DNA from: Akebia trifoliata
Taxonomy: Eukaryota; Streptophyta; Magnoliopsida; Ranunculales; Lardizabalaceae
NCBI GenBank assembly: GCA_017979445.1
Contig: CM030706.1
Location: 17,532,967 to 17,596,966 of the forward strand
Direction: 5' to 3'
Length of the DNA stretch: 64,000 nt
This document shows, piece after piece, positions 1 to 11,032 of this stretch; position 1 is the stretch's first letter; the number at the start of each line of letters is the position of its first letter. The notes under the pieces were generated by a model. It made no database searches. It saw only the letters and a program-made list of their open reading frames with translations, and was not told where the DNA came from. The position numbers were made by a program, and so were the translations under genes.

Positions 1-1110
1 CAACATTGATACATAAAATACTTTGTGAATCTTTTCCAACTGAGTGGGTGATGCCAACTTGCATGCAACCATGCCAACTCTGTCCATAATCTCAAACGAT
101 CCCACATATCTCGGCTTTAGTTTACCCTTAATCCCAAACCTGTTGATTCCTCTCCTAGGATAAACCTTCAAAAATACAAAGTCACTCACCACAAATTCTA
201 ATGGTCGTCGACGGTGATTTGCATAGCTTTTCTGTCAACTTTGTGCGACTTGCAATTTCTCTCGAATAGTTCTAATCTTCACAGTAGTCTCTGAGACGAT
301 GTTGGGTCCCAATATAATATTGTCCCTGACTTTTGCCCAACAATTCAATGATCTACATGGCTTGCCATACAATTCCTCAAATGGTGCCATGCCTATACTA
401 GATTGGTAACTATTGTTATTGGTAAATTCGACGAAGACTAAGTGATTTTCCAATTGCCTTGAAAATCTAGCACACAAGCCCTTAAGATATCCTCCAGTAT
501 CTGTATAACATGTTCCGACTGCCCATTAGTCTATGGATGGAATGCGATACTCATCTTCAGCTTCGTACCAATTGCAACTTGAAAACTTTGCCATAATTGA
601 GATGTAAAACGTAGTTCCCTATCAGATACAATTAAAACTGGGATTCCATGTAACTTTACAATCTCTGAGACATAAATCCTGCTCAATATATCTATAGTGC
701 AGGTCATCTTGATTGATAAAAATGAGCGGATTTATAAGTCTATCCACAATCACCCAAACTACATCAATCCCATCACTGGCATTTGACAATCCACAAACAA
801 AATCCATAGTCACGTGCTCCCATTTCCATTCCAGAATATGAAGTGGTTGTAACAACCCTGCATACTTCTTATGCTCAGTTTTTACTTGCTGACATGTCAT
901 ACAACAACTCACATACTGGACAATATGCTTCTTCATCCCTGGATACCAAAAGATCCTCTTCACGTCTTGATACATCATGGTACTCCGTGGATGAATAGAA
1001 AAATGGGACTCATGGGCTTCATCCATTATGTCTTCCCTTAATAAAACATCACGAGGAACCCAAAGTTTATTCTTGAATCTTATGCCACCATCATCATGAA
1101 TTCTCCAACT
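1..1110 (-). pseudogene. Chromovirus integrase (broken, C-terminus cut)
   Basis: The zinc-binding region lies at about 860-1026 and has a His pair (SHFSIHP) and a CMTCQQ Cys pair. The catalytic core follows: first Asp in HVTMDF, second in VSDRELRF at about 600, Glu in GQSEHVIQ at about 520. All three DDE residues survive. The 235-477 segment carries NNSYQSSIGMAP and LYGKPCRS. Positions 1-235 encode the beta-barrel C-terminal domain (RRRPLEF, FLKVYP, GKLKPRYVG). A stop replaces one residue near 530 and the frame shifts several times, so no product is expected. Confidence 0.85.
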
Positions 1111-1339
1111 TGGATCATCGAGGTCCTTGATCTTTTTCTAATATATTTCCAATTCTGTATCTATCTTCTGTGTTTCAATGACCTTCTCAATGATCTGGGG
1201 TTGTACTCACATCTGAGCTACATAAGATTTGTATTCATTGGTTTTTGAGGGAATGTGAAATGCATAATTAGTTGCGGTTTCCAATATTTTCCAATCCTCA
1301 ATTCTTATGTGAGCAAGCACCCCCTATTTCTTACAACTT

Positions 1340-1735
1340 AAAGTATTTACACTACATTAGCCTTACCAGGATGGTAATGCAATGTCAAGTCGTAATCCTT
1401 CAAGTACTTTATCCATCGCTTTTGTCTCATGTTTAAATCTTTCTACGAGAATAAATATCTGAGGTTCTTGTGATCTGAATACACTTCAAAGGTAGCCATA
1501 CAAGTAGTGTCTCCAAACCTTGAGTGACTGCACTATAGCCGCAAACTCTAAATCATGGGTCCAATAGTTCTTCTCGTGGATCTTCAACTATTTTGAAGCA
1601 TAAGCAATTATCCGACTACCCTGCATTAGTAAACACCCAAGTTCCGTATGAAAAGCGTCGACATAAATGATATATTTCTTTCCTGGCTTAGGGACTATCA
1701 AAATGGGTGTTGTGGTTAGTCGCGTCTTCAACTTC
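1340..1735 (-). pseudogene. Chromovirus RNase H (broken)
   Basis: The minus strand reads KKYIIYVDAF, then a block with ASK and [15 protein letters not shown], then in a shifted frame YSDHKNLRYLFS and YHPGKANVV. These are the standard RNase H landmarks between RT and integrase in Ty3/gypsy elements, and the first catalytic Asp (YVD) is retained. At least one stop and one frameshift break it. It degrades the RNA strand of the cDNA hybrid in an active element. Confidence 0.75.
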
Positions 1736-1737
1736 TA

Positions 1738-2765
1738 GAATGTTATTTCACAATTGTCGGTCCATTCAAACTTGACCCCTTTCAAAGTTAACTTCGTTAA
1801 TGGCAAAACTATCTTAGAGAAATCTTTTACAAACCTACGGTAGTATCCTGCAAGTCCAAGGAAATTCTTGATCTCAATAACTGTGGTCGATTTTTGCCAG
1901 TTCATGAACACTTCAATCTTCGACGGATCCACAGATATCCCATTCTTGAAAACTACATCCCCCAAGAATTTCATTTCATCTAACCATAATTCATACTTGG
2001 AGAATTTCGTATAAAGTTTTTCTTTGCCTAACCCGTGAAGTGTGATATTCAAGTGATCCTCATGTTCAAACTCCATTTTTGAACAGATCAAAATATCATA
2101 ATGAAGACAATAATAAAGGCATTTAGGAAATCCCAAAACACTCGTTCTATGAGGTCCATAAACACTGCAAGCATATTAGTCAGACCGAATGGCATTGTTA
2201 GGTATTCTAAGTATCCTAACTGCGTTATGAATGCTGTCTTCGAAATATATTCCTCCTTGATCCTCAATTGATGGTATCCCAATCTTAGATCACTCTTAGA
2301 GAAGTATTTTTCACCTCATAGTTTATCAAATAGGTCATTAATCTTGGAAAATGGGTACTTGTTCTTTATAGTCGTCTGGTTTAGTTTTCGATAGTCAATG
2401 CATAACCTCATTAACCCGTCTTTCTTCTTCACGAACAAAATTGGAGCATCCCAAGTTGATCTAGTAGGATGAATGAAACCCAAATCTATCAATTCTTCCA
2501 ATTGGCTTTTCAACTCCTTCATTTCTATTAGCGCCATTCGGTAAGGTGGAATTGATATGAGTCTAGTTCCTGGGATCAATTTGATTGAGAAATCAATCTT
2601 CTTAATTGGGGGTAACCTAAGTAACTTTTTTGAAAAGACATCGGGATATTCACATACTACTCGAATTGCCTCTATCTTTTGTAATTCTTCGTTCATCTCA
2701 CTAACTGTAACATTCATGCTATACATCCTACCCAAATCAGTACCATTCCGAGATTGTTCCATCAT
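1738..2765 (-). pseudogene. Chromovirus reverse transcriptase (broken)
   Basis: Three minus-strand segments (2316-2765, 2088-2282, 1735-2136) tile the RT. The first holds the N-terminal part with [10 protein letters not shown] and [10 protein letters not shown]. The second has MGYHQLRI and MPFGLTNM. The third has the thumb motif FLGLAGYYRRFVKDFSKI. The second and third overlap at the active-site FxDD box, where one base is missing: one frame ends FIMIF and the next resumes with DILICSK. Catalysis is therefore abolished by a single-nucleotide deletion near 2100. Confidence 0.88.
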
Positions 2766-2775
2766 TCAGACCATA

Positions 2776-2960
2776 CTATTTTGGAGTCCTTTGAACTTCA
2801 ATTCTGAATGCCCGATGCACCAAACCGAACTGTTTTTGCATAATAATCTATAACTGCATGGTACGTTGCTAACTAGTTCATACCTAGGATGATGTCGAAA
2901 TCCTAAAGGTCTAAGATTTTCAAATCTAGTTCAAAAAAACTATTGCCTATCTTAAGAACA
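2776..2960 (-). pseudogene. Chromovirus aspartic protease C-terminal remnant
   Basis: The minus strand encodes a short stretch ending in DFDIILGMN followed by a stop at about 2873-2875. In Tekay-type elements this block reads DFDxILGMDWL, so the stop probably replaces the tryptophan codon. After the stop the frame continues with a His-Ala-Val-Ile-Asp pattern as expected downstream of the protease. The catalytic Asp-Ser/Thr-Gly part would lie further upstream, in the 2974-3157 zone, and is not recognisable there. Confidence 0.55.
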
Positions 2961-2973
2961 TAAGATTTACTTA

Positions 2974-3157
2974 CACGATGTGGCACTGTCTTGTTTCCTA
3001 GGAGAGTTAATAATGAAACTGTCTTTTCTACATCTATTGTGGATAATTCTAACTTTTCTACCATACACGATGTGGCACTGTCTTGTTTCCTAGGAGAGTT
3101 AATAATGAAACTAACTTTTCTACATCTATTGTGGATACTATTGTGGATAATGAAACT
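2974..3157. repeat. 92-bp tandem duplication
   Basis: A block starting with cacgatgtggcactgtc at 2974 recurs at 3066, an offset of 92 bases. The first copy is complete and the second diverges after about 75 bases. The duplication falls in the protease remnant and disrupts it. Confidence 0.85.
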
Positions 3158-3170
3158 CTTCTAGTGGTGT

Positions 3171-3872
3171 TTTTTATTAAGTACCAGATATTGACTCCCC
3201 TCTCGAGTTCCTCCAAAGATTTTCATGGTTTGGTGACTCAAGTTGAACTTCTAGATTAATGACTCTACACTTCAAGTCACTTTTTTTTTTCAAATATTTG
3301 ACTGACCTCTCCTCTCGGGTCTTCCAATGACTTTAACAGCTTGAAATCCGAATTGAATAGCAGGATCAAATATACCTTGATGATATTTCTCATGACATGT
3401 TTCCATAGTTGTTAAGTTGTCTTAAACCATTCCCTGATCTGAATGGGCTTTAAGTAGGATGAAACGTAGGCTTAGACTAGGTTTGTGAAATGATAAGAAA
3501 GGCTGAATCTAGATTTATTGAGGAATAGAATGGACACGAGGTTTGTCTATTTTTGTTTTGAAAATATGATCTATGTTTCCTCCTAGCGTCTCACAAACTT
3601 GTTTAGGTAGGAGATTCGGGTCGAGCTTAAAATCAAACATTTGAGGTTTTTAATTTTTTTTTGTATTTTTAGCCGTTTACAGTTTATCCTCATGAAGGCC
3701 AAAAGTATACTTTGGTATTTACTTTTGACTTTAAATCTTTTTTTCGTTTTTCTCAACAATGGTGATTTGACCTAGTCTTAGGTTAAGAAATGAATGTGAT
3801 GGCTCAAAAGGGGTTTACTAAGGGTGGACAATTGTTTAGAAGGATGGCTACTCTTCATTTCAAGGTATGACT
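3171..3872 (-). other. 3' untranslated stretch of the Tat element
   Basis: About 700 bases between the end of the integrase remnant and the chromovirus fragment. It has T-rich tracts (3281-3292, 3653-3668) but no ORF, LTR boundary or gene that I recognise. By position it would be the 3' untranslated region of the Tat element. Confidence 0.4.
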
Positions 3873-5063
3873 TTAGGTGTAGTATTTCTTGACGATATTG
3901 GCATTGAACGGTTGTGGAAAAACTTCTCCGTCCATCTCTTTAAGGATTAGTGCTCCCCCAAATAGTACCTTTTGGACGACAAATGGTCCTTCGTAATTTG
4001 GTCGAAACTTTACGCTAGTGTCTTCTTGGATTGGTAGAATCTTCTTCAAGACAAGGTCTCCTGGTGAGAACTCTCTAGGTTGAACCTTCTTGTTATAAGC
4101 TTGTGTTATTCTCCACTGATAAGTTTGACTATGACGGATTGCTAAAAGACATTTCTCTTTTATTAAGTTCAACTGATCAAATCGGGCTTGGACCCATTCT
4201 TGGTTGGTCTAGTTCAAGTTCTTTCAAGATTTGGAGGGAAGGAATCTTGACTTCAACTGTCAAGACTGCTTCCATTCCGTAGACCAATGAATAAGGTGTT
4301 GCTCCAGTCAAAGTTCTAATTGACGTTCAATAAGCATGAAGAGCGAATGGTAACATCTCATGCCAATCCTTGTAAGTGACAGTCATTTTTTTGATGATCT
4401 TTTAGATATTTTGTAGGCGGCTTCGACTGCTCTATTCATTTTTGGTTTGTAAATAACTGAGTTGTGATGGGTGATCTGAAAGTCTATGTAAATTTTGGAG
4501 ATGTCTTTGTTCTTGAGATTCTTGGCATTATCAGTTACTATCCCTATTGGGAAGCCGTACCAACATATGATATTGTTATTCCCGAACTTCAATACATTGC
4601 CCTTTGTAATATTGGAGTAAGATGCAGTTTTTACCCATTTCGTAAAGTAGTTTATGGCAACCAAGATGAAGTGATGTCTATTAGAAGCTTGACGATTGAT
4701 TTGTTCAATGATGTCTATGCCCCAGAATGAGAAGGGCCAAGGAGAAGTTATGTTGTGCAATTCTGAAGGTAGCGCGTTGATCTTATTGGCGTAGATTTGA
4801 CACAAATGACATTTCTGAACATGTTGGTACCCGTTGCTCTCCATAGTCATCCAGTAGTAATCCATTCTCATTATCTTCTTTGTGAGCATGTCTCTATTCA
4901 TGTGAGGTCCATAGATTCCACCGTGTACAGTTTCGATTAGAAGTTGAACTTCTGCTTCTATTACACACTTGAAGAGAACCTCATGGTGTGACTTCTTGTA
5001 CAAGACTCCACTACTCAAGAAGAACTGTCTTTGCATACCATGGTTTCTCATTAGGTTCTTCAA
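3873..5063 (-). pseudogene. Tat-type integrase (frameshifted)
   Basis: The 4383-5063 segment begins with the zinc-binding part (HGGIYGPHMN then CHLCQ) and the catalytic core. The first Asp is in WGIDII, the second in VTDNAKN, and the Glu in NRAVEAAYK, so the DDE triad is intact. The C-terminal domain continues at 3873-4172 with SPGDLVLKK, RPNYEGPFVV and FGGALIL, typical of Tat/Ogre elements. About 210 bases between the two segments carry frameshifts. An active copy would insert the cDNA into host chromosomes. Confidence 0.9.
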
Positions 5064-5089
5064 TTTTCACAGACAGGCAATATACGGGT

Positions 5090-5517
5090 TCATCTTGAAT
5101 ATCAATTTCAATAGGGTCGACAATGGTGTCTTTAGAAATATTGATCATTGAAGCAAAAGTGGCCAATGTGTCTACAAACTGATTCTTAGCCCTCGGGATA
5201 TAAGTGAATGAGATTCGAGTGAAATTTAAGCTTAAAACTTTGACATACTCATGATAAGGAATTAATCTTTACTCTCTAATCTTTCATTCTCCCGTCGTCT
5301 GGTAGACTACTAGACTCAAATCTCCGAATACATCTATTTCATTTATTTTAAGGTCGAATACTGCTTTCAACCCCATAATGCATACTTCATACACGGCTTC
5401 GTTGTTGGAACACTGAAACCTTAGTCTGACTGCAATGGGGATATGAGCTCCATTTGGCCTAATTAAGACTACCCTAATTCCATTTCCTTTTTGATTTACT
5501 ACTTCATCAAAGTACAT
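5090..5517 (-). pseudogene. Second, archaeal-type RNase H of the Tat element
   Basis: This starts MYFDEVVNQKGNG and continues with the NNEA, VFGDLSLVV and PRAKNQFVDTLATFASM blocks. These are the four landmark regions of the extra archaeal-type RNase H found only in Tat-clade gypsy elements. The first Asp (YFD), the GD Asp and the last Asp (VDT) are present. The catalytic Glu that usually follows NNEA is Val here, so the domain should be inactive even apart from the stop after VVYQTTGE. Confidence 0.85.
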
Positions 5518-5519
5518 TT

Positions 5520-6000
5520 TCTAGCTTTCATCTTCGTCATCATCCTCGGCTTCGGCAAACAAAATGACTTTATCAATAAAATTTGTCTTCAATGGCTCAT
5601 AGTCGGGTAGAGGGTACTCCTCTAAGTGGTTAACAATGGCTTGTCCTTTAATGATTTTTTGAGTGACATAAGTGATGTTGAACTCAGATACCAGTAGTTA
5701 CCATTGTGCAGTGCGTCCCGTTAATAACGACTTCTCAAATAGATACTTCAATGGGTCCATTCAATCAATGAGCATGGCTGAGTAGCTAAGCAAGTAGTGG
5801 CGTAGCCGTTGTGATGCCCATACAAGGGCACAACATGTTTTTTCAAAAATTAAATAATTCACCTCATAACTTGTGAACTTTTTGCTATGATAGTAGATGG
5901 CTCGCTCTTTTCGACTAATTTCATCATGTTGCCCCAGTACATGACCTATGAAATTTTCTTGCACGAAGAAATACATCAACAACGGTCAACCCGATGTAGG
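5520..6000 (-). pseudogene. Gypsy-type RNase H of the Tat element
   Basis: The 5761-5982 segment reads FIGHVLGQHDE, KERAIYYHSKKF, EKTCCALVWASQRLRHYLL, which is the RNase H-like domain following RT in Tat elements. A stop after MLID and further frame damage separate it from downstream linker sequence carrying an acidic DEDE run near 5530. It sits directly between RT and the second RNase H, as expected. Confidence 0.85.
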
Positions 6001-6009
6001 AGGAACCAA

Positions 6010-7080
6010 GATGAGCGGATTAAGCAAGTATTTCTTGATCTTGTTGAAAGCTTCCTGATAGTCTTCATTTCATTCTTTCGGCTCATTCTTCTTCAGTAGT
6101 TTGAATACTGACTCACAGATCAGTGTAAGTTGTGCGATGAACCGACTAATGTACTGAATTTTTCCTAGGAATCCTCTGATCTCTTTCTTTTATTTGGGCG
6201 ACTCCATATATATAATGTATTTCTTCTTGGCTGGATCGATTTCAATGCCTCTTCTACTAACAATGAACCCTAACAGCTTACCTAACATTGTCCCAAATAT
6301 GCACTTTCTTGGATTAAGTCTTAGATTGTACTTCCTTAATCGATCAAACAATTTCTTCAGATTTACTAAATGATCTTTATTGAGATTTGATTTAGCTATA
6401 ATATCGTCCACGTATACTTTTATCTCTTTGTGAATCATGTCGCTTAATAAAATAGTTGTGGACGCTGATAAGTTGCATTAGTATTTTTAAGATCGAATGG
6501 CATGACTTTATAGTGAAAGGTGCCCCAAGGTATGATGAACGTAGTCTTTTCTTAGACTTCTTCCAACATTTTTATCTGATTATACCCTGAGAATTCATCC
6601 ATTAATGAGAACATACCATGCCATACTGTATTATCGACTATCATGTTGATGTGTGATAATGGAAAATCGCCCTTAGAACTGGCTTTATTAAGGTCACGGT
6701 AGTCAACACACATGCATACCTTCCCATCATTCTTGAAGACAGGAATGACGTTAGCGAGCCATTCAGGGTAGGTGGTTACCGTGAGAAACCTTACTTAGAA
6801 TTGCTTCATTACTTCATCATTGATCTTAAGTATCCATTCTAGTTTCAAACTTCGCAATTTCTACTTGACTGGCTTGCTTCCCGATTTGATAGGTAAGTAG
6901 TGAACGACTAGATCTGTGTCTAAACTAGGCATGTCCTGATAGGACCATGTGAAAATGTCTTGGTACTGTTGTAAGAACTTTGTCATCTCTTCTTTCTACT
7001 CAATTGTCAATAGGACTCCAATCTTAACGATCCGTGAGTCATCTTCGGTGTCTAGGTTTACTAAGTTTGTATTTTCTATA
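6010..7080 (-). pseudogene. Tat-type reverse transcriptase (broken)
   Basis: From high to low coordinates the minus strand gives FTWSYQDMPS (pre-RT, near 6940), YPEWLANVIPV, CVDYRDLNKAS, MFSLMDEFSGYNQI, then KVYVDDIIAKS in the 6190-6438 segment. The YVDD catalytic box is intact at about 6403-6414. The thumb part LLGFIVSRRGIEIDPAK follows. Several stops interrupt the N-terminal half. The diagnostic WSYxDMP block is the same one found in the truncated pol of element A near 27430. Confidence 0.88.
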
Positions 7081-8212
7081 TTTGGCTAAACACCATTTTC
7101 ATGACACTCCAAGAGTTCTTTACTTTCTTTTGGAGGATATTCAACCTCTTCCTCTTACTCTTCTTCAATCTCAATAAGATCAAAGTCGAGTTCGAGGTCA
7201 AAGTCGTATTCATTCCTTTCATACTCTGTTTTATCACAAGCATCATTACACTGAAGAAATTCTTTGAAGACCTTCCTTATTTTGAAGATTTCTGATTTTT
7301 TTGAATTAAATTTTTTTTTTTTTTGAATTTTGTAGAGTTTTTGATTTTTTTTTGGATTTTGAAAGATTTTTTGTTTTTTTGAGTTTTGTAAATTATCTAA
7401 ACTCCTGAAACAAGATAAAAAGAAATCATGTAAATTAGTAAATTAATTAGCAACAAAGGTGAGCCCCCAAAATAGTCTTGCTCCGAGAACAAAGGCTCAT
7501 TATGGTCCTCAGGCAAATGAGATTCTACTAATGGCATTTTTTTGGATGCCGTAAAGATTCTAGACCTCATTGCGGCCTCATAAGTGATTGGGTATTCCTC
7601 TCAATTCATGAAGACTTTCCCTTCATAGCATGGTAGGTAAGTCGGGAGAGTGGCTCCCTTGATGGTTCAGATATGACCATCACTTTCGATTGATTGTAGT
7701 CAAAATTGGGTATAGACCTTTTTAGGGTGGGTGGAATTGTGACAATCCCTAATCTATTTTGAATGGGAATAGAAATTTTGATCCTTCACCTATTGCAACT
7801 TTTGCCTTGGCGGGCTCTTTTTATTCTTTTTAACTTTCTTCGGAATCCCCTCCGAACAAGATGTCCATGCCATCTGTAAAGGAATATAGGGACTCAACAA
7901 ATGAGTCTTCTTGCACTTGAATAGGCTCAATAGTTACAACTCTTGGCTCTCTCATGTGATTTGTTGACGATGGTTGACAGATCATCATCTTTAATGATTG
8001 AGGGAAGCTGACGTTGATGTGTGGTACCTTTCCCAAGTTTCATGCATTAGGCTCTCAGTTCTGTCTTCGTGCAAGTTGGAGCTCCCTCTTCTTATCATTC
8101 ATGAAAGAGATGTCCTTCTTCGTAGGCTTGAATCCTAGACCAAAGTAAGGAGTGTGTTTTTTTGCATTAACCAGAGTTGCTCTGCCTTTTCCTTTAGGTC
8201 CCAAACCTTGCT
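7081..8212 (-). other. Protease-RT linker of the Tat element
   Basis: This stretch lies between protease and RT. It encodes a short minus-strand segment at 7830-8036 without a recognisable domain, an acidic Glu-rich segment near 7140-7180, and a T-rich low-complexity tract at 7270-7380. No other gene is visible on either strand. Confidence 0.5.
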
Positions 8213-8761
8213 TCAGACAATACCTGCCTTCTTTATTACTCGTCCGATCATCAGATTTGCTTTCGACAACTCTGCCTTTATATTTTCTTTTCCTTTTGGG
8301 ATATGATTGACAGATGTGAATTGAAAAGCATGATACCCTTCTTTATCCCTGGTCATCTCTACATCGATATAAGGCACATTCGGTGATCGATCCATTGGTA
8401 TGAGATTCTCTGCATGGACGGAAATCACCATCTGTTCCATAATGAATTTGACCCGTTGGTATAAGGAGGAGTGGTCTGCCCCTACAATGTGGATCCAGGG
8501 TCTTCCTAGAAGAAGATTGAATATCATGGGCATGTCCAAGATCTCAAATGTCACTTCAAATGTGTATGATCCGATGGTGACAAGGAGGTCTAGTTCCCCT
8601 TGCAACTCAATTTTTCTACTATCTAAAGCCTTGATGGTCCTTCTAGTTGGCCTGAAGTGAGACAAATCTGCATTTAGCTTGTGCAAAATAATTTGTAAAG
8701 GATAGACATTAAGAGTCGAGCCATTATCGATCAAACCCATACCACCATCATGCCTTTGCAT
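8213..8761 (-). pseudogene. Tat-type aspartic protease
   Basis: An open 182-codon minus-strand segment. LIDNGSTLNVYP near its start is the Tat-type active site; these plant elements carry Asp-Asn/Ser-Gly at this site, with Asp at residue 12. LLGRPWIH followed by GADHSSLYQRVKF is the conserved flap and C-terminal block. This is the longest uninterrupted domain of the element. In an active element it would cleave the gag-pol polyprotein. Pre-protease sequence (AQISIFDLL, HHREVLFKVL) lies just upstream at 8851-9060 in another frame. Confidence 0.88.
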
Positions 8762-9888
8762 ATTACCATAATGTGCAATGGCTCAATGTGTCCACGCTTT
8801 CCACTAATAAATTCATCTTCTATGATGGTGATCGAATTGGGGGTCATGATCTATCCCACTATCTTTTCCAACTCTTCTGGTGAGGTGGTCTCTGGTATAT
8901 ATGCACTACTAAGGACTTTGAATAATACTTCTCGATGGTGCTCTAAATTTAATAATAAGTCAAAGATACTGATTTGAGCTGGCATGCTATTCAATTGCCC
9001 TACTATGTTGTACTCACTCCAAATGAATTTGAGGAGGTCAGTTGCTTCTTTGTTGGTCAATCGACTCTTCTTCTATGGCTCTCTTTGCGGTGTTCGTTCT
9101 TCTTCTACCAATTTTTTCTCTTTTATTTCTTTTTTTCCTCCTCCTTTATCAATTTTATTTTACTCCCTTTCTGGTACTTTGTAACATCTCCCTAATCTGT
9201 CATATGGCCAATGTCCGTGACCATAGCCTCTTTCGACTTTTCAATCCTTGTTGATGTCACAATCATCGTCTCATAACTCAATGGGACGGTTTGATGTGAA
9301 TGGTACAAAAATGGTTTAGGAGATATGATGGTCATGGGTTGAGGCTCCGACTTTAAATGAAGGATAAGAGGTGGTGGATTAGGCTTGATGGTTGGTGTAG
9401 TGACGTCGGGGATTTGTGGGTTGGTATAGGATAGGATGAGAGGTGGTCGGGGAGAAAAGTTTGAAATTTGAGAGGTCAGTGCAAAGTAGAGTATGATAAG
9501 AGGTGGTCGAGATGAAGAGCCTGAAGTTGGTATAGTGCAAGGTTGTAGGGTATGATGAGTGGTGGTCGTGAAGGATTTGAGGCTGGGCGATTTGAATGAA
9601 TAGTGAGATTGGCCATTCTGTTTGGCAGTTGGGACGTGATTGGTTGGTTGTGTCTTGAGGTAGAGCGTTGATGCTTGAGGATGTTGATTCCTTCCTTAAA
9701 TTGACTCTAACCCTTGAGCCAATAGAGGTGTTATCAGAACTGAAAGGTCAAAGCTTGGTTCATCCTTTTTATGGCATTCATTGTAGGCCCTTTGCCTCCC
9801 ACGTTGTGCATTGTTAATGGATTCTGGTTGATGTTCTATTGAGGTACTTGGGCTGTCGAACCATACAAGATGATCGTTTTCCTGTCAA
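8762..9888 (-). other. Gag-protease linker of the Tat element
   Basis: 8851-9060 encodes the conserved pre-protease block. 9061-9200 is pyrimidine-rich on the plus strand. 9300-9620 is low-complexity DNA in which a gaggtggt-type motif recurs several times, consistent with a proline/threonine/serine-rich linker. Plus-strand ORFs here are composition artefacts. Confidence 0.5.
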
Positions 9889-11032
9889 TTAGATTCTAAA
9901 CTTGGTACTTGAGTTGCCAACATTGGTTGGTGGCATGCCCCGATGCACCCATTGAAATTCACAGAACTGATTGGGATTATACCCTGATTCCTTAATCACC
10001 TCTGGGTTTGGTTCCTTCTTGGTGAGATATTTTCCCATGAGTAATGCTGGGAGTAGTTCTAATAAGTCATAAGTAGATGAGTGAAGACTCGAGGTACCAT
10101 ATTGGGTTTGCATTGCTCGACTTGATGATTTTGGGCGAACTATGAGTTTTGACCCAATGCTGGGTTCTGGCCAAATTGAAATGCTTGTAGGATAGGTATT
10201 GTTTGAAGTGGGTTAACTCTGAAAGGAACTTGAAGAGTTGGTGGCCTCTGGTTTATTATTGGTATCGAGATGAAAAGAAGAACGAATAGGTTGCACATTG
10301 TTAACGTGTGCTTCATCCTTTTTCTTGTTTACGATTACCGACTTTCGTTGGGTGGTTCCCCCTGTCAACGTCCTTAGATTGGACAAGTCATAGATCATTC
10401 CTAACCGGATACTATCTTCTACTCGGTCTGCCACTTGGACTAATGACTAGAAACTAACAGTGATATGACTCACCAGATGCATGTAGAAGGAGTGCCCCAG
10501 AGTTGAAATGAATATAGTATTCATCTCTTGTTCCATCATAGGTGGTTTTACCTTCAATGCTGATTCTTGTCACCTTTGGGCATATTCTTTCACGCTTTCT
10601 TTTGGCTTCCGAGTCATCTTCGCCATGTCATTCCTGTCGAACCTCATATTTGTGTTAAATCTATAGTCGTTTGAGAAAATCGTAGCCAGATCTTGCTAGT
10701 TCTTAATTCAAAAGTGATCTAATTAAGAGAACTATGAGAGGGCAGTCCCCATTAAACTTCTTTGGAAGAGCTAGACTATCACCATCCCTAAACTGGCACC
10801 TGGATCCTCAATAAAGCTTCAAGTGGGACAGAGGGCATCCAATGCTGTTATATTTCTCGAAGTTAGGACACTTGATCTTTGGCGGTAATGGTGCATTCGA
10901 GTATAGGTAGAGATCTTTGAACCTCATTCCGTTTGCAAAGTCCTTTCCCTTCGTTCTTCTAATCTTCTCCTCGACTGCTTCAAGCTTGTGTGGGTCAGAA
11001 TCCGGTGGTAGGCTTTGAGTGCCCCAACCCAC
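9889..11032 (-). pseudogene. Tat-type gag (broken)
   Basis: The 10808-11032 segment reads VEEKIRRTKGKDFANG and KIKCPNFEKYNSIGCPLSHL, the N-terminal block of Tat gag just before the capsid-like domain. 10560-10700 contains further gag-like sequence in shifted frames. 10213-10434 and 9889-10113 are C-terminal pieces; the latter ends in the decayed Cys-His-Cys region (CEFQWVHRG), which looks like a lost zinc knuckle. The start is unclear because sequence upstream of 11032 belongs to a divergent gene. Confidence 0.7.

Larger units (their letters stand above)
1..3170 (-). mobile_element. Tekay/Del-like chromovirus pol fragment
   Basis: Minus-strand pieces read in the order protease, reverse transcriptase, RNase H, integrase from high to low coordinates, which is the Ty3/gypsy order. 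Family-typical peptide blocks (for example the integrase stretch around NNSYQSSIGMAP and the RNase H stretch YHPGKANVV) point to the Tekay/Del chromovirus clade. Frameshifts and stops separate the pieces, so the copy is dead. The C-terminal chromodomain, if present, and the 3' LTR lie beyond the left edge. I see no gag and no 5' LTR; the fragment ends near 3170, where Tat-type sequence takes over. Confidence 0.8.
3171..11032 (-). mobile_element. Tat-lineage (Ogre-like) gag-pol region
   Basis: The minus strand holds, 5' to 3', gag, aspartic protease, RT, a gypsy-type RNase H, a second archaeal-type RNase H and integrase. The second RNase H between the normal one and integrase is a hallmark of the plant Tat clade, which includes Ogre and Retand. 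Every domain contains stops or frameshifts. I cannot assign an LTR pair with confidence: the left side runs into the chromovirus fragment, and the right side abuts a divergently oriented gene. LTR B at 38894-40484 is a candidate 5' LTR if everything between is internal to one element. Confidence 0.8.

Noticed and set aside
4464..4730. Plus-strand ORF
   Set aside because: It lies entirely over the minus-strand integrase core and has no family signature; it is a shadow ORF.
8400..9254. Several plus-strand ORFs
   Set aside because: They overlap the minus-strand protease and a pyrimidine-rich linker; composition artefacts.
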